Shown here piece after piece: positions 35,166 to 46,976 of a stretch of DNA of 64,000 bases. Source of the DNA: Schistocephalus solidus (taxonomy: Eukaryota; Platyhelminthes; Cestoda; Diphyllobothriidea; Diphyllobothriidae); assembly GCA_017591395.1 (NCBI GenBank), contig WEDG01007224.1, forward strand, positions 30,001 to 94,000, in the 5' to 3' direction. A program made the position numbers and the translations under genes. The notes beneath the pieces are model-generated. The model was given only the letters and a program-made list of their open reading frames with translations. It did not search any database and was not told the origin of the DNA. Positions within the stretch are counted from its first letter, which is position 1, and each line of letters opens with the position of its first letter.

Positions 35166-35896
35166 TGAATGCGTCTCGAAATATCGATCAATTTGGCCTT
35201 CCTTCAAAATGGTGCCAGCGTCGTGCGCTGATGACCTCATTTTTGTTGTTCGAATAAACAAATAGTGTTAAAATTAAAGTATATAATGGGTGAAATGGGC
35301 CAATCGACGTATATATAAGAGGATTCACATGCGAATGGAGAGCAGAAAAGCTGGCAGTTCAATTTCAAAAGCCCGCCAAAAATAGGGTTATCTGAAGTTG
35401 ACGATAGTTAGAGTCGCTTAAGTCTTCCCGTGTTTTCTTAGAGGGGGGGGGGGGGCAGCAATCCCCTTGCGAACGGGCCCCCCGCTACAAGAGGTACGAC
35501 CGAAAAGCACATCTAACCAGCCAGACTTAGGGAGTGCCGAGCAGGCGATGGAGAAGTTGGTCCCAATCAGGAGTAATCTTTGTCGTTTAAGGGCACCTCA
35601 AGGTAATCTTGAGACATTAATTTCTGACTGAAGAGGACGGTCATCAGTGAGTGCGTTCGCATATGATCACTTCCAGAAAAGACCGCAATGTAACGAAAAC
35701 CAGATAAGGCTGGGGAACACCCGGGAGACATGAATATGCGAGCATTAACCCATAAAACGGAGACTACCAGACCCCCTAACGTGAGTGCGCCCTTCGAACA
35801 CTTTAAGACCTGCTAGTCTAAACCAGGAGACAGTAGTCCTAAAGTGCACTTCTTTCTTCAGAGTTTCAGAACAAAAGTCGCTCGGAACTTGTTTTT
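35166..35896. other. Intergenic, no feature recognised
   Basis: Includes a G12-13 run near 35443. Confidence 0.45.
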
Positions 35897-36258
35897 GGTA
35901 AGGATGCCTTGTATGGCAGCCTACACAGGACATGGAAAAAAGGAACCGCCCACAATCCCTGTGGCTGGGCGCTAAATTGCTAGAAAATTATGTTGAGGGT
36001 AAGGTTCAAGTTTGAGGTTAAGATCAGAGTTGTGGTCAAGGGCATGATTAAGCTAAGGGTCAAGGTTATTATTGTGGTAACTTTAGACCATAGGTTTATG
36101 GTAGGGCTAGGGGTAAGGGGACAGATTAGTTTCATGTATGGGTAAGTGTTAGCCTTAAGACACGATTATATTTACCCATCCTGAAATGTATCGTAAAACC
36201 ACCTATTTTAAGCGGGCCGGCGGTTCCCATTCCCGACCATACAAGGCATCCTTAACCT
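35897..36258. mobile_element. 362-bp MITE-like element with TIRs and telomere-like interior
   Basis: The left end GGTAAGGATGCCTTGTATGG and the reverse complement of the right end (GGTTAAGGATGCCTTGTATG) form an inverted repeat of about 20 bases. The inner flanks also pair loosely (GGAACCGCC on both sides). The interior (36000-36160) is made of degenerate GGGTTAAGG / GGTTAGGG-like words. No clear target duplication. Confidence 0.65.
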
Positions 36259-36659
36259 GGCAATATAATAACTACTTTTCTTTTCATTTGGGTCAGCATA
36301 GGATATGTGCACACGTGGTGCTCCTAAATAGATAAAAAAGAACAAAAACCTTTTGACGTTGTATGTTTGATTTAATGCATTATAATATGCACGTTTAAGG
36401 AAGATAATTCAAGCGGGTTGGTGTGGAGCACACACACATTTGTGGCCTACCGCATTTTTAATGTTACTATGGGTGTGTCCAGTAAAACACTTTTTTTATG
36501 AGGCCGTGGAAGAAAGATACACGGTCCCCTAAATGGAAAAGGAAAGTAAGAATAGATTAAAGGGTCCATAGAGGCGATAAATGCTAGAGTTGAAAGCAGG
36601 AAGGAGAAGGTATCGAGTAAGGATGACGTTTTGAAATTCCCCAGGTTTTAACCTGCACG

Positions 36660-36880
36660 GACAACAAAGAAAGACCTAACGCAGCCCGTCAGAAAAGATC
36701 TGCTCAGAGTTGAGAGAACCTGCTACACGGGCGGGCACACAGACTTTTAGCTAGCACCTTTTTCTCTGGTAAATTATCAAGTATTTGTATACAACTGACT
36801 GTCTGTTGGTAGTTTGTGAATGTTACGTGGTTATGCCACATAGCTGGCGGACTTCAGCTCAACTATAAATATAAACTTTC
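36660..36880 (+). repeat. Dispersed repeat B, copy 2
   Basis: CTTTTAGCTAGCACC, ACTGACTGTCTGTTGGTAGT and GTGAATGTTACGTGGTTATG match copy 1 at 6110-6230. Confidence 0.6.
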
Positions 36881-36984
36881 TAACCTAGGCTAAAAGGCTT
36901 ACGAATGAATGCGAGGGTTGAGGCCCAGGAGATTGCATTATCAAAAGCGAAATCTGTTCCAGCATCGGAACAATTTGCTTAATA

Positions 36985-37145
36985 TGCTGATCGTTCAATC
37001 TCCTGCAGGAGTCCATCGTCAGAGGTAGCAGCAGTAACAAAAAGCCGACACTTATAAAGGGGAAAAAAACCAATCAATGAGCACTGACGCCAGCCTGAAG
37101 GTGACTGCGCAGGCCTCTGTACGCCGGCGCCAAATCAATTTATTT
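36985..37145 (-). mobile_element. Penelope-like element 3' end
   Basis: The minus strand opens with IDLAPAYRGLRSHLQAGV-SAH-stop, the C-terminus of the GIY-YIG domain (cf. YRALRSHLQ at 59296-59325 and the decayed copy at 33165). An untranslated stretch (CTTTTTGTTACTGCTGC) and the hammerhead-like motif follow. 5' truncated. Confidence 0.75.
36989..37022 (-). ncRNA. Hammerhead-like motif, Penelope 3' end
   Basis: Box CUGACGA is intact; hairpin ACUCC/GGAGAU region with UGCA loop; last block GAACGAUC in place of GAAACGUC. Confidence 0.4.
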
Positions 37146-37149
37146 AGTT

Positions 37150-39370
37150 CCCATTCGTGGACCAGGCTTTAACCACTTCTCGGTTTGTTCGAGGTATTGA
37201 CTCCAAGTTCGCGCATTTAACTTCTCGAAAAGTAAACAAGGCAACACCAACAACCGCAGCACGAACCCGTAACTAAAAAGAGCAATTCTTCGCTGGCGAA
37301 AGAAACCTCCTTCACAGACGCCTAGGTCTATTTTCACGATAAGGATCTGAACTTGTGTTTATTTTTTCGTCTTAGTCAGAAAGGAGGATTTGACAAATGT
37401 GAATTTTAGTAAACGTCGAACATCCCCCTAAAAGTCAACCGGCTTTCATCCTCCAGGTCTCCAAAGTAATTTAAAGAAAGCTAAATTCTGGATTTTCAGG
37501 GAAATATAAGACGCTCTGGCTTGTGTTACTTTTGGGACATTGCTCATGAGCCTGCGCAGTTGGTCAAATTTTGAGGACACTAGCTTTTTAAAATTTGGTA
37601 CACCAGAAAAGGCTTACTAAACAAACTGAGCGGCTTTCCTTCAGCATAAAGAACCCGTAGTCAAATTTTTCAGCCTACTTTAATGATACACTTTCAAGAA
37701 AGATAATCACTGCGGAACGGGTTATTAAATCTCGGCCAGGTTTCTTCTCTTTTCAAAGGTCGTTTGGTCATTCCATTGTATTTACGCTGGGCATTACAAC
37801 AATACGTACTGGTTTGTTTGTTTATTCTCATTACCTGATGCGGTAGATACTTCGCTACTACTTTGGAGTGCTCGCAGATTCGCGTGATCTACCTTGGTGA
37901 ATTTAAAAATGGACCTCCAGGCGCCTGAAAACCAGTTCAGAGACACGGGCGTAAAAGGATGGTAGAGATCGTGCCGAATACTAGACCGCAGAACTACAGT
38001 CTCCATACGAGCTACCCTCACCCCCCATTCCTGAAAAAAACTAAAAGCATCAACGAGTGTCACTTTACCCAGGCACTTGTCGGCCGAACTGACAGATCTG
38101 CCGTGCGAAGACCCTATAATCAGCAATACGTGTTGAGACATGGAGCCGACCGACCGATCGAGCAATCTGCAATAACGGCAAGGCACGCAATGTCGTCGCT
38201 TCAAGTTATGTGAATCTCTGGGTGTTTACCACTACAGTGCGGCAAAAGAGCGGTGAGTCGACAACGCATTGAGCCACCAGAGGGTATGTAACATTTGGTT
38301 CAGGAATGGCATTCGCGCAACTGAACACAGTAGTCTTTCCATCGCTTCCGTAGACCTTATAAGCCGGAGGGCGGGATAGCAAGAGCAGCACCAAAGTGAC
38401 GATGATACCAAACCTAAACCACGCGTAACAAAAATTCAGCAGCAATAATACCACCAACAGAAATCTGGCTTAAGACCATAATGGACGAAAAAAGGCGCTG
38501 GCAACCGGTTCGCGCCCTCACACCGAAGGGATTAATCGATAGCCAAAAGGTCGCCAAAGCAGGCGCCCACGCTGGGACTTGGACGCGTGCGTTCGTGCAC
38601 GTTCTGAGGGTAAACAAATCACGGAGCCGAGCTTGTGATCTCCTGTTGGAAAGGACAGCAAGAGCACTCCCGCCTAGTCTGATCCTACCGTGATCGATCC
38701 GAAAACCGGGCTACGAACTTCTGTCTGCCCTAAGGGCTAATTTGAAGCAAACATTGAGTGCAAGCTAGTGCTATAGGCGTAGTTGAAGCGTGCTGCTGGC
38801 CCAATGGATAACCAAGGGCGCCGCCTGATTGGCTCGCTCTGGACAGCCAGTTAAAACGCAGAAACATGAATACGCACACTAAAAATAAGCGGTTTACGAG
38901 CCCTACAACCGACTACTGATTTTGGAAGCAGCCCAAACAGGACTAACTAATTCTCACCAGGAAAAATGAGTGTTTAGGGCGTGCTTTGCCATTATGCCAG
39001 AAAAGAACACAAATAGGAACACAGGCCTCACGAAACAGCAGGGAGGGTAAGGGGAGGAGAGGGGGTTGTCAGGCTCGGTCTTGGCATCGAAGATATGTAC
39101 AAAAGGCCCGGCTGATTGGTGGCGCAGCAGTAGCAGTAAATAGGGAGGGAAAATTCATAGTAGAGACGAGAGGTGGATGGAGGAACTGGGGTTGACACCT
39201 AGGTTGTCCCCTCACCCTCGGTAGCACGCTTGCGCAGCTGCTGTATCAGGTTGCGTATGACTGAGCGCTTTTGCCCAAGGGTCTCACTGCAGAACCAGCT
39301 GGACATTTCATTTTGGAAGTAGTCCTTTGTATAACTCTTTACGGGCTTCTAAAATGAGAAAGGGTGTTGA
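37150..39370. other. Intergenic, no gene recognised
   Basis: Longer minus-strand ORFs at 37794-38204 and 38206-38457 are unassigned. The second starts with a very hydrophobic segment (MVVLLLLNFCYAWF) that looks like a signal anchor, but no homologous domain, splice pattern or promoter backs it up. Confidence 0.4.
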
Positions 39371-39376
39371 GCAAAT

Positions 39377-39660
39377 AAGGTTAGAGCATTGGACAGGTCG
39401 CCGGTTCGAGCCTAGGGTGGTGTACCACCTGGGGTTGGGTATGGCTGGCTGATGACGGCTAATAAGCCAGAAATGGTCATTTCAGTCTCCCTTGTCTTTG
39501 CGGGCGATATTCATCTGCCCAAACAAGGACAGCATATAAGCGATCGCAGGGCCGATCTGTTAATTCAGTCTTAATGGCCTTCGATCATCAGGTCGTGCGT
39601 TAAGAACATCTGGACCGCATTCAGTACATTGGAACCTTAAAACTCGACATGCGACAGAGG
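39377..39660 (+). repeat. tRNA-derived SINE
   Basis: The head has a tRNA-like D-arm segment (GGTTAGAGCATTGGAC, 39379-39394) and a pol III B box (GGTTCGAGCC, 39403-39412) in the context AGGTCGCCGGTTCGAGCC. The distance between them is too short for a real tRNA: the anticodon arm seems to be missing. The body (GGCTGATGACGGCTAATAAG, CTCCCTTGTCTTTGCGGGCG) is unrelated to tRNA, as expected for a SINE. Confidence 0.65.
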
Positions 39661-39774
39661 GCAGGAGAGCCAGAAAGACAGATGAATAACAAATTATGTA
39701 GCACGGAAAATAGGATCGGATATCCGTGGGATTCATGACTCCATTATTTTGGACAACCCAAAATCAGTGCGACA

Positions 39775-40125
39775 ACGTCAGTTCGACCGTCTTAATCTGA
39801 CGATGTCCACCGTATGCTCCACAGATGGGTGGTGCAGGGACGGTGACTTGTATATAAATTAGTTTTAAGTGATAGTAGGCTAGCACTGCATCAACCGCAG
39901 CGTAAAGAAGACCGGAGGCGGGGTCGGGCACATGTGAAAAATCTCCCGCGGAGTGAGAGAGCGGGGTGCGACATGAGCCTGCACCTACGCGTGCCCATGT
40001 TTGGGACTCGCACCCCCCATGTTCGGCATTTGTTATGGGACCTCATCCCAGTTAATAATAACGGCTGCCGCACATTGATTTGAACCCCGTGTTGGTCCAG
40101 CGTATCTACCGCGCGGCCCATTTAG
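39775..40125 (+). repeat. Family A repeat, short form
   Basis: CAACGTCAGTTCGACCGTC, GATGTCCACCGTATGCTCC, GGGACGGTGACTTG, TTCGGCATTTGTTATGGG and GTGTTGGTCCAGCGTATC, with an internal gap of about 60 bases around 39900. Confidence 0.85.
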
Positions 40126-40129
40126 AGAG

Positions 40130-42645
40130 CTCTGAGCTCTCTCTCTCTGTCTATGAGCTAAGCTCATGGGTGGTGCGACAACAGCACCGCCACCACTACC
40201 ATAGGAACGAACAAAGACAAGGAAAACCCGAAAAAAACTTAATTGCCTATACGAATTCGTTGGCTAAATAACCCAGTCACCACAAGTGTTTGTGCCATAG
40301 TAAGTGCACAGTTGAACCTTTACCAAATTATTCCACGTTCTTCAACAGTGAGAACGGTCTAACAAGGAGTTCCTACTGTTTTATTTTTTTCTTCAACAGG
40401 TGCAAAACGCCTGTTGTGCATGGTAGTGCGCTGAGCGGGGACAGATGCCAAGACGGTAAAAACCGCGTATTCAGCACACGTAGAGGCAAGAAGTCCTGCC
40501 TTATCTCGGTGCACACATCGTATTCATTCGAAAAAAACTGATTCTGATCAGCGGTCAGAAATAAATCGACAAACGCCCGAGGCCCGCGAGCGCGCGAAAG
40601 TCAAATTCCGATGTCACATTAAAGACGTGTGTTGTTACCAGCGCCAACATCGGACGGAGGAGGGTAGAGGTTGGCCAGCCGCCAACATGATACGCCACTT
40701 AACTGAACCACACACCTGGGCACACACACACGCACGCGTTAACGCTATGCAGATTTGGGTGAGAGATTGTAGCGTTTTCAAAGAGCGTACAGAGTTCGGT
40801 TGACAAAGACCACAGCCCGGGAGCTAATGCCTAGCCCTAAAGTCATGGCAGTAGCCGAGCGAGGTAAGACAACTTAACGCCAATGTGGATCGCCATAAAG
40901 GCGCGAGAATAAAGGGAATTTTTTGAAACCCAAACAACAGATGGCATATTAAACGATAGTTCGTCTATCGGAAGCGACGAGATCCCGCCACTGTGTCAGC
41001 GGCGAGCGAGGCAGACTTTCAACGCACTAACCTCTGTTCTCTCTTCAACATCTACCACCACCAACACACAGTGGTTAGACGCCAATTCCACATGAACCCA
41101 CCGTCAGTTAAGAGATCTGGCAGCTCACACAAAAGAAGGTCACCGCAGCATGACCCTAAGCCTTGAGCGGGGCAAAATTACCTCGGTCCCATCTCCTGTG
41201 TTCCGGTGGCCTGTCCGAGTTGAGCCGAAGGCGGAAATTATGGGAAAAATGGGTAACGTGAAGAGAGGCTTCCGTCTGTGCGTGCCACACACACGTGCTA
41301 GTGCCTACCCATGAACCACATTTCCACATGGGTGTTTTTATCTCTCATCGATTAATAATCAGGAAGGAGTCGTTGCAACATATCAGTCTTGAGGAGAACC
41401 CAGCCAAAACGTCAATTTAAAATTTCTCAGTCACAACTTTTTGTTGGCCCTGATGGCTACAAGCGCAACCGGCTGATTAGAGACAAAAATTAGCCCTAAA
41501 TTTTTCGTGATAAAGGAGACTTCGGGAACGGATTATCTCTTTCTTCCATGACCCATGTAACAGTGGCCAGAATAATGTTTTGATCGTTCCCATGCATAAA
41601 AAAACGCATAACGGGAAAACCTGAGGCAATGGTAAAAAACAGCTGATTTTGGCGACTTCAGCGATACGATCAAGACTGCAGAGGAGTTCAACTCCTTCAG
41701 ACATCCCGATTTGGAAAAGAGAAGCAACGGCTCCAAGTGGCCTTCGTTTTTCCCTTCCATTTTTATCATTCCGAGAAAACAGACCACAATACGAGTACAA
41801 ATAGAACACTATCGAACAACACAATAACTATTATCAAGCTGATTATGCATAACGACTCCAAAAACAATGGAAATCTGGGAATACAGTACAAACTTGTTGC
41901 CTTCTTTCGGATAATAGAACGATCTGCAGTGAGTAAGCAGTCGCTGATAGTCTGTGGTGGGATCACAAAGACGCAAAGGATGAAAGGCTGGCACACCGAC
42001 TGAAGGTTGAGGCGGGTAGAGCCAACTTTTATTAAGACCAGGAAACTCCAGGCCGTGCTAATTCCTCAGTTGAGATTACCAGTTAATGTTACAGTGACGA
42101 AGCCAATCAACGTGTGCAAATCTCAGCAAATGAAGCAGGGAATAAATATACAAACCTGCTTTTTTTTCACAAGAAGGATTTGTACACTACTCGCTGCAGT
42201 CGGAGGACTTTTGTTGCAGATGCAACTCAAACACCTGATCCTTTAAGCAACGGTGTTTTGATTGATCAAGCTAAAGTTTCACTATCAGTGTTCCCGATGA
42301 TCACACCTGTGAGCACTTACGAGGCTGCAGCAAACATCGTAGTTTTGGTTGCAGTGTACGCCACCATTGGACGCAAATCATACGCAAAAGGGCCCTCTAA
42401 GATGACTAACAAACAATAATCGCACGCGTACCTCTGTATGACCTTCTTGATTTTAGGAGACTTGAGAATCGAAACGGTGCGAAATATGATGCATCAGAGC
42501 CCTCCTCCCAACGAACTGGCTTTTCCGGTCCTCAACTCAGCCTCAAATGGATATGCAATCCTCAAAGCAGTCACGACAGGAAAAAATTACATAATGACGG
42601 TTTACACAAGCGATACCAAAGTGCCATCCTCAGACTTTCGCCGTG
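40130..42645. other. Intergenic, no gene recognised
   Basis: ORFs at 41477-41824 (minus) and 42007-42419 (plus) have no recognisable domain or splice-supported exon. Confidence 0.45.
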
Positions 42646-42649
42646 CCAG

Positions 42650-42865
42650 CCATCCACGTCCTCGCCTACCTCTGGTCGTCTGGACTCTGTCATGACACCG
42701 GATCCAGGTGGAAGAGGAGGGAGTGCAGTAGATGCAGCGAAAGTCTATTATCACAATAAGCTGGTTCATGCGCAAGTCACCATGCTTGCTTTCAGTCTGC
42801 CACGAAGCAAGCGGTGGACATAGTCTAAATCGAGGGTCAAACTGTTGTCTTATTTGTCACTGAGG
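42650..42865 (-). repeat. Family A repeat, partial
   Basis: CTCTGTCATGACACCGGATC, GTAGATGCAGCGAAAGTCTA and CGGTGGACATAGTCTAAATC in reverse orientation. Confidence 0.75.
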
Positions 42866-42869
42866 GTAC

Positions 42870-43714
42870 TTTCTGCATCTATCACCATTGGACCCTGCGG
42901 GTATTCAACCGCTAGTTTAACAGACAAACATCATCTTCCCGAGCGACCGCTCTGCTGATTGCGTTACAATATCTTCTTATTTTCAATGAGGGGCTCTAGA
43001 AACGGCCTGAAGATTCAGGCGCTTAAAGTCTCCCTGCCACCCCAACAAGAAGGTTAGATCAATTTTGAGGCGCCTAGAGACTTCAAAGTTTGTGCGCTGG
43101 GTTGCAGCGAAATCTCGAAGTGAATCGTGCACTTCTGATACTTATGTGGCGATCGGTTGGCACAGCGGCAAAGTGGAGCACACGTAAACTAAGTTAATAA
43201 CACAGCAGGTCGTAAACAACGCAGTGCACTTAGACGTGTTTGACTGCAGACTACGGAAAGTTTACGAGGCTACTATTTACGATCTTGCGGTCTTACACTC
43301 AAATACGCTTTTTAAAACGCATACAAAGTGTCCAGAAACAGGCAGATAATATACAACAGGCGATCAAATTCAACAATTTAGTAGTTCAACTAGCGGGACT
43401 TAGATAACGGTGATCAAACAGGATATAAAAGGCAATAAATATCTAGACATCTGAAGATCCAGATGCCGAAACACCAGTGGGGGGGGAGAAGGAGAGACCA
43501 CACGTTTAACAACGGATTTTATTTTAAAAAATACATACAGATACTGCGGAAAAGAGCGTGGTGGACAAATGGGTGGAAAGTTAACTGTGGCCAGATGAAC
43601 ATAGTTCCTATTAGGTACAAAGCCGCATTATAGCGAACAGACCGACAAATATGCATGATGCCACATTCGTCGTTACGTAGGCAACATCGTTAAAACAATA
43701 GAAACCCAACCCGT
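42870..43714. other. Intergenic, no feature recognised
   Basis: Nothing identified; a G8 run near 43480. Confidence 0.45.
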
Positions 43715-43733
43715 TGCTGCTACTACTACTACG

Positions 43734-43810
<77 letters not shown>

Positions 43811-44403
43811 CACTACTACTTTACTACTTCTACTACTACTACTACTACTACTACTACCATTACTACTAGCTACTACTACTACTACTAATACTACTACTAC
43901 TACTAATACTGCTGCTACTACTACTACCATTACTACTCACTTCTTCTGCTACTACTACCACCTGCTACTACTACTTCACTACTACCACTACTAGCAATGC
44001 TACTACTACTACTACTACCATTACTACTCACTACTACTACTAATAACTACAACTACTACTACTACTACCATTACTACTACTACTACTACTACTACCATTA
44101 CTACTACTACTACTACTACTACTACTACCATTACTACTACTACTATCACTACTACTACTACTAATTACTCTACTACTACCACTACTGACTACTACTACTA
44201 CGCTACTACTACTACTACTTACTACTACTACTCACTACTACTACTACTACTACTGCTACTCACTGCTACTACTGCTGACTACTGCTACTACTACTACTTC
44301 ACTACTAATTACCACTACTACTACTGCTGCTACTGCTGCTGCTACTGCTGCTGCACTACTGCTGCTGCTGCTACTGCTGCTACTGCTACTGCTACTACTA
44401 CTG

Positions 44404-44441
<38 letters not shown>

Positions 44442-44480
44442 GCTACTACAATTACTGCTACTACTCCGCTGCGACTACAA
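43715..44480. repeat. CTA/CTG microsatellite of about 765 bases
   Basis: (CTA)n with ATT, CAC and CTT interruptions, passing through a (CTG)n-rich part (about 44320-44400) and back. The longest simple repeat in the window. Confidence 0.95.
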
Positions 44481-45699
44481 TTACTACTCTAACTTTTCAA
44501 ACGAAGTTCCCCCTAGTTATTCTGTGACACATTGGGTGACAGAGCGAACCTCAATTGGAAATCGGTGATAGACTAGACTAATAGCTGACGGGACTTGAAC
44601 GCCCATAAGAACGAAGACGGAAGATGGCAACATGCCGAAAGTAATCAGCAATGTCAATTACGAAAACATGGCCCTGCGGCAGACTTGCAGTTGGTACGGA
44701 AGTCGGGAGAGGTGAGATCACCAAAGTGGAAACAGTAGCTGTGGGAGGTTTGCTGCTAGTTGTGCAGGCGACTGAGAAACAGCAAACAAGTGAGCAAGAA
44801 TAACTAGTTAAAAGGGGCTTTTTAATCAATGACATAAACGAAACGTCTGACGCCGCATATTTAGAATCACTTGCTAGCACTGGAAGGCTCTTATCAACCC
44901 CAACTAAACGCAGTACAGGGTAGCAATTAAGTCGGGACAAGCTTTGAAACAGCAAAGGTACAAGTAAATGAGAAGTGAAAAGGGGTACAAACGATTGAGA
45001 GGACCAAGCCAGTTGGTAGAATGTCACAAGGCAGCTTTCTGAAAACCCGTTTGTAATGTGCCCAAATAATTCCTACCGAAAGGTGGCCAGTGGTGTCGAG
45101 TAGGCGCTCACGTTTCCTCGTTGAGAAAGGTTTTCCATCAGCTTAAAGGCAACTAATTGTGAAACGTAGAAACGCTGGCAGCGTCCATATACACGCACTG
45201 CCGACGTGTAATCCCAACATCAAACGCACAGAAATAGCTTACAAGGTCAATTTAAGCAATCAAAGTAATAAGACGTGAGTTTAGAAATTGCAAAATAAAC
45301 CCAAATGATAAATGTCAGTTCGAGCTTAAAACAAAGGCGGATTGGCCTGAAAAAATACCGAGAGATTAGACGGATCAAAAAGACACACCGGCTGTCCATC
45401 TGTCCCAAAACCACCGAAGAGGATAATTTAGTGTTGCAGCAGGGGAATTGCGGCCCCGGGAGTAGTTTCGCAGTTAGCAGGAACATCAGTAAGATATTTA
45501 ACTATAGGCCACGAATGTTTGTGTGACACCCCCAAAGAACACAAGAGATGGGGCTAGGATTATTAAGTAGACGTGTGACACGGTCCAATGCAGTGCTAAC
45601 AAATCAGCTCACTTTAACGAATGCCAACGCGTTACCGCCCTTTAAACTGTCCCACTTATAAAAGCCTTATTACCACCGATCGCGCATTCGACGCCATTG
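44481..45699. other. Intergenic, no gene recognised
   Basis: The minus-strand ORF at 44578-45027 (149 codons, Ser/Leu-rich) is the longest unassigned one here. It is open, but I see no domain and no flanking splice signals that tie it to the upstream protease gene on the same strand. Confidence 0.35.
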
Positions 45700-46250
45700 C
45701 GTTTTTAAGGGGCCTCGCACAAGCATTTGTTGCCAATAGTTAATCCCTCTGGGAGAGGTTGGCGGCCGCGACAGTGGCAGATAAAGCTAGGCGTCTCTTT
45801 AGTGCGAGTTCGCGCCGAAGGGCACTTCTTCATATCGCCCCTTTTGGCAACCCTCTCGGCCCGGACACTGCGCAGCCCAACTGTGTTTGCACAGAACGAC
45901 GGAATGCCACTTAAACCAATCAGCAGCCACACAACAGCGCGCGTACGCACGAAGCTTGGATGCGTCATCGTCAGCAGCGCAAGAACGCACGCACGCATCG
46001 TGAATACGGTCAGCGACGAAAACCTGGGCCGCCGCGGCGCGCCAAACACGGCAAGTGATTCCGCGCTCTGCCGCCGTCACTGCTGGAATGCGTGTGCGTG
46101 CACATAGCGGCGCGACAGGTCACAAGTACGGCTGGTGGGGGGGGAGGGGAAGGGCGGGGTGGAGCTGGTGCGCCAGTGTCATAGGGAGGCCGGAGCGACA
46201 AGGTCAAGACAGAAGACACATTGCCCTGACGCTGGTGACCAAAGTGCCCC
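45700..46250. promoter_or_regulatory. CpG-rich block with CCAAT box
   Basis: Densely CpG-rich (AGCGCGCGTACGCACG, GGGCCGCCGCGGCGCGCC) within AT-richer flanks, with AAACCAATCAGCAGCC at 45914. It resembles the profilin upstream region and could be a promoter. ORFs on both strands here are a by-product of high GC. No downstream exon could be paired with it. Confidence 0.35.
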
Positions 46251-46816
46251 GTTTACATTCGGTTTAGTTTCGGGCCGGTACATGCAGAACAGCAATCTGG
46301 GTGGCCAGTCAACTTACGCCCAACTGGCGGCTGCCAGCCCTTAGCGATAAGATGCAACGGGAGGACTGATCGGTTGCAAAGCTGGCCAGCAGAGGATGAA
46401 ATGACATTTAGCGTTGGCAGGGCCAGATGTCTAGGACATATCCCCTAATTCCTATTGGCGGGCAGACGATGCAGTGAATGAGATTGGTCGAATGGTACAC
46501 ACAGACAACTGGGGGAAGTGGTTCCGTGCTGGTCTTATCATCCTGGCAAGATATATAGAAAAAGAGCTCAACGGAAGAGGCGAGTCTCAGAGGGTAACTG
46601 GCATACAGTGAGAAGATAAGAGGCTGTATGATGACTCACGTTTGGCCTACTAATTCAAATAGTGGCGAAGTCAAACATGACTTTGAAATCCACCAGAACA
46701 TCCTTGGATCAAACAAGTTCAACCAGAAAAGACACGCTATGAGAGGAAAATGGAACCCCCACCAGGGAAAGCAACAAGTGGAATTGTAAGTGTGCTGAGG
46801 AGAGAGAAGGGCTCAC

Positions 46817-46976
46817 CCTGAAGAACATTTCCACGTAATGAAGGAGGAAGATACCACAGTCAACGAGGTTGCTTTGTGACGGCACACGCGGGCTAAACCC
46901 ACGGATGGTATCTTTGTTAAAGTAGAGGGGACCATCGCGTTCGGAGCGCCGGACGTTCCATTCGGCCTGCAGGTAA
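46817..46976 (-). CDS. SENP-like exon 7: catalytic cysteine
   Basis: Acceptor CTCCCTGTTTTATAG, donor GTGAGC. Reads [15 protein letters not shown], then [20 protein letters not shown] and [15 protein letters not shown]. Nucleophile Cys codon 46856-46858; the Gln of PSQSN is the oxyanion-hole residue. Ends in phase 0. Confidence 0.88.

Noticed and set aside
37830..38000. Minus-strand exon SIFKFTKVDHANLRALQ as C-terminal SENP-like exon
   Set aside because: A good acceptor (ACTGGTTTTCAG) exists, but phase and content do not connect without a further unseen exon, and it lies 9 kb away.
38206..38457. Minus-strand ORF with hydrophobic N-terminus as a small membrane protein
   Set aside because: No domain, no promoter or splice support; such ORFs arise by chance in this amount of sequence.
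43673..43930. Valine-rich minus-strand ORF
   Set aside because: Reverse reading of the CTA microsatellite.
44578..45027. 149-codon minus-strand ORF as a gene
   Set aside because: Open but low-complexity Ser/Leu-rich; no motif and no supporting signals.
45705..46219. Overlapping ORFs of 93-126 codons on both strands
   Set aside because: Expected by-product of the high-GC block; Arg/Ala/Pro/Cys-rich in all frames, no domain.
46560..46816. Terminal SENP-like exon (acceptor TATCTTGCCAG near 46547, text with NHFPQ)
   Set aside because: Phase does not fit the preceding exon, and the resemblance to the family's NWFP end is only a few residues.
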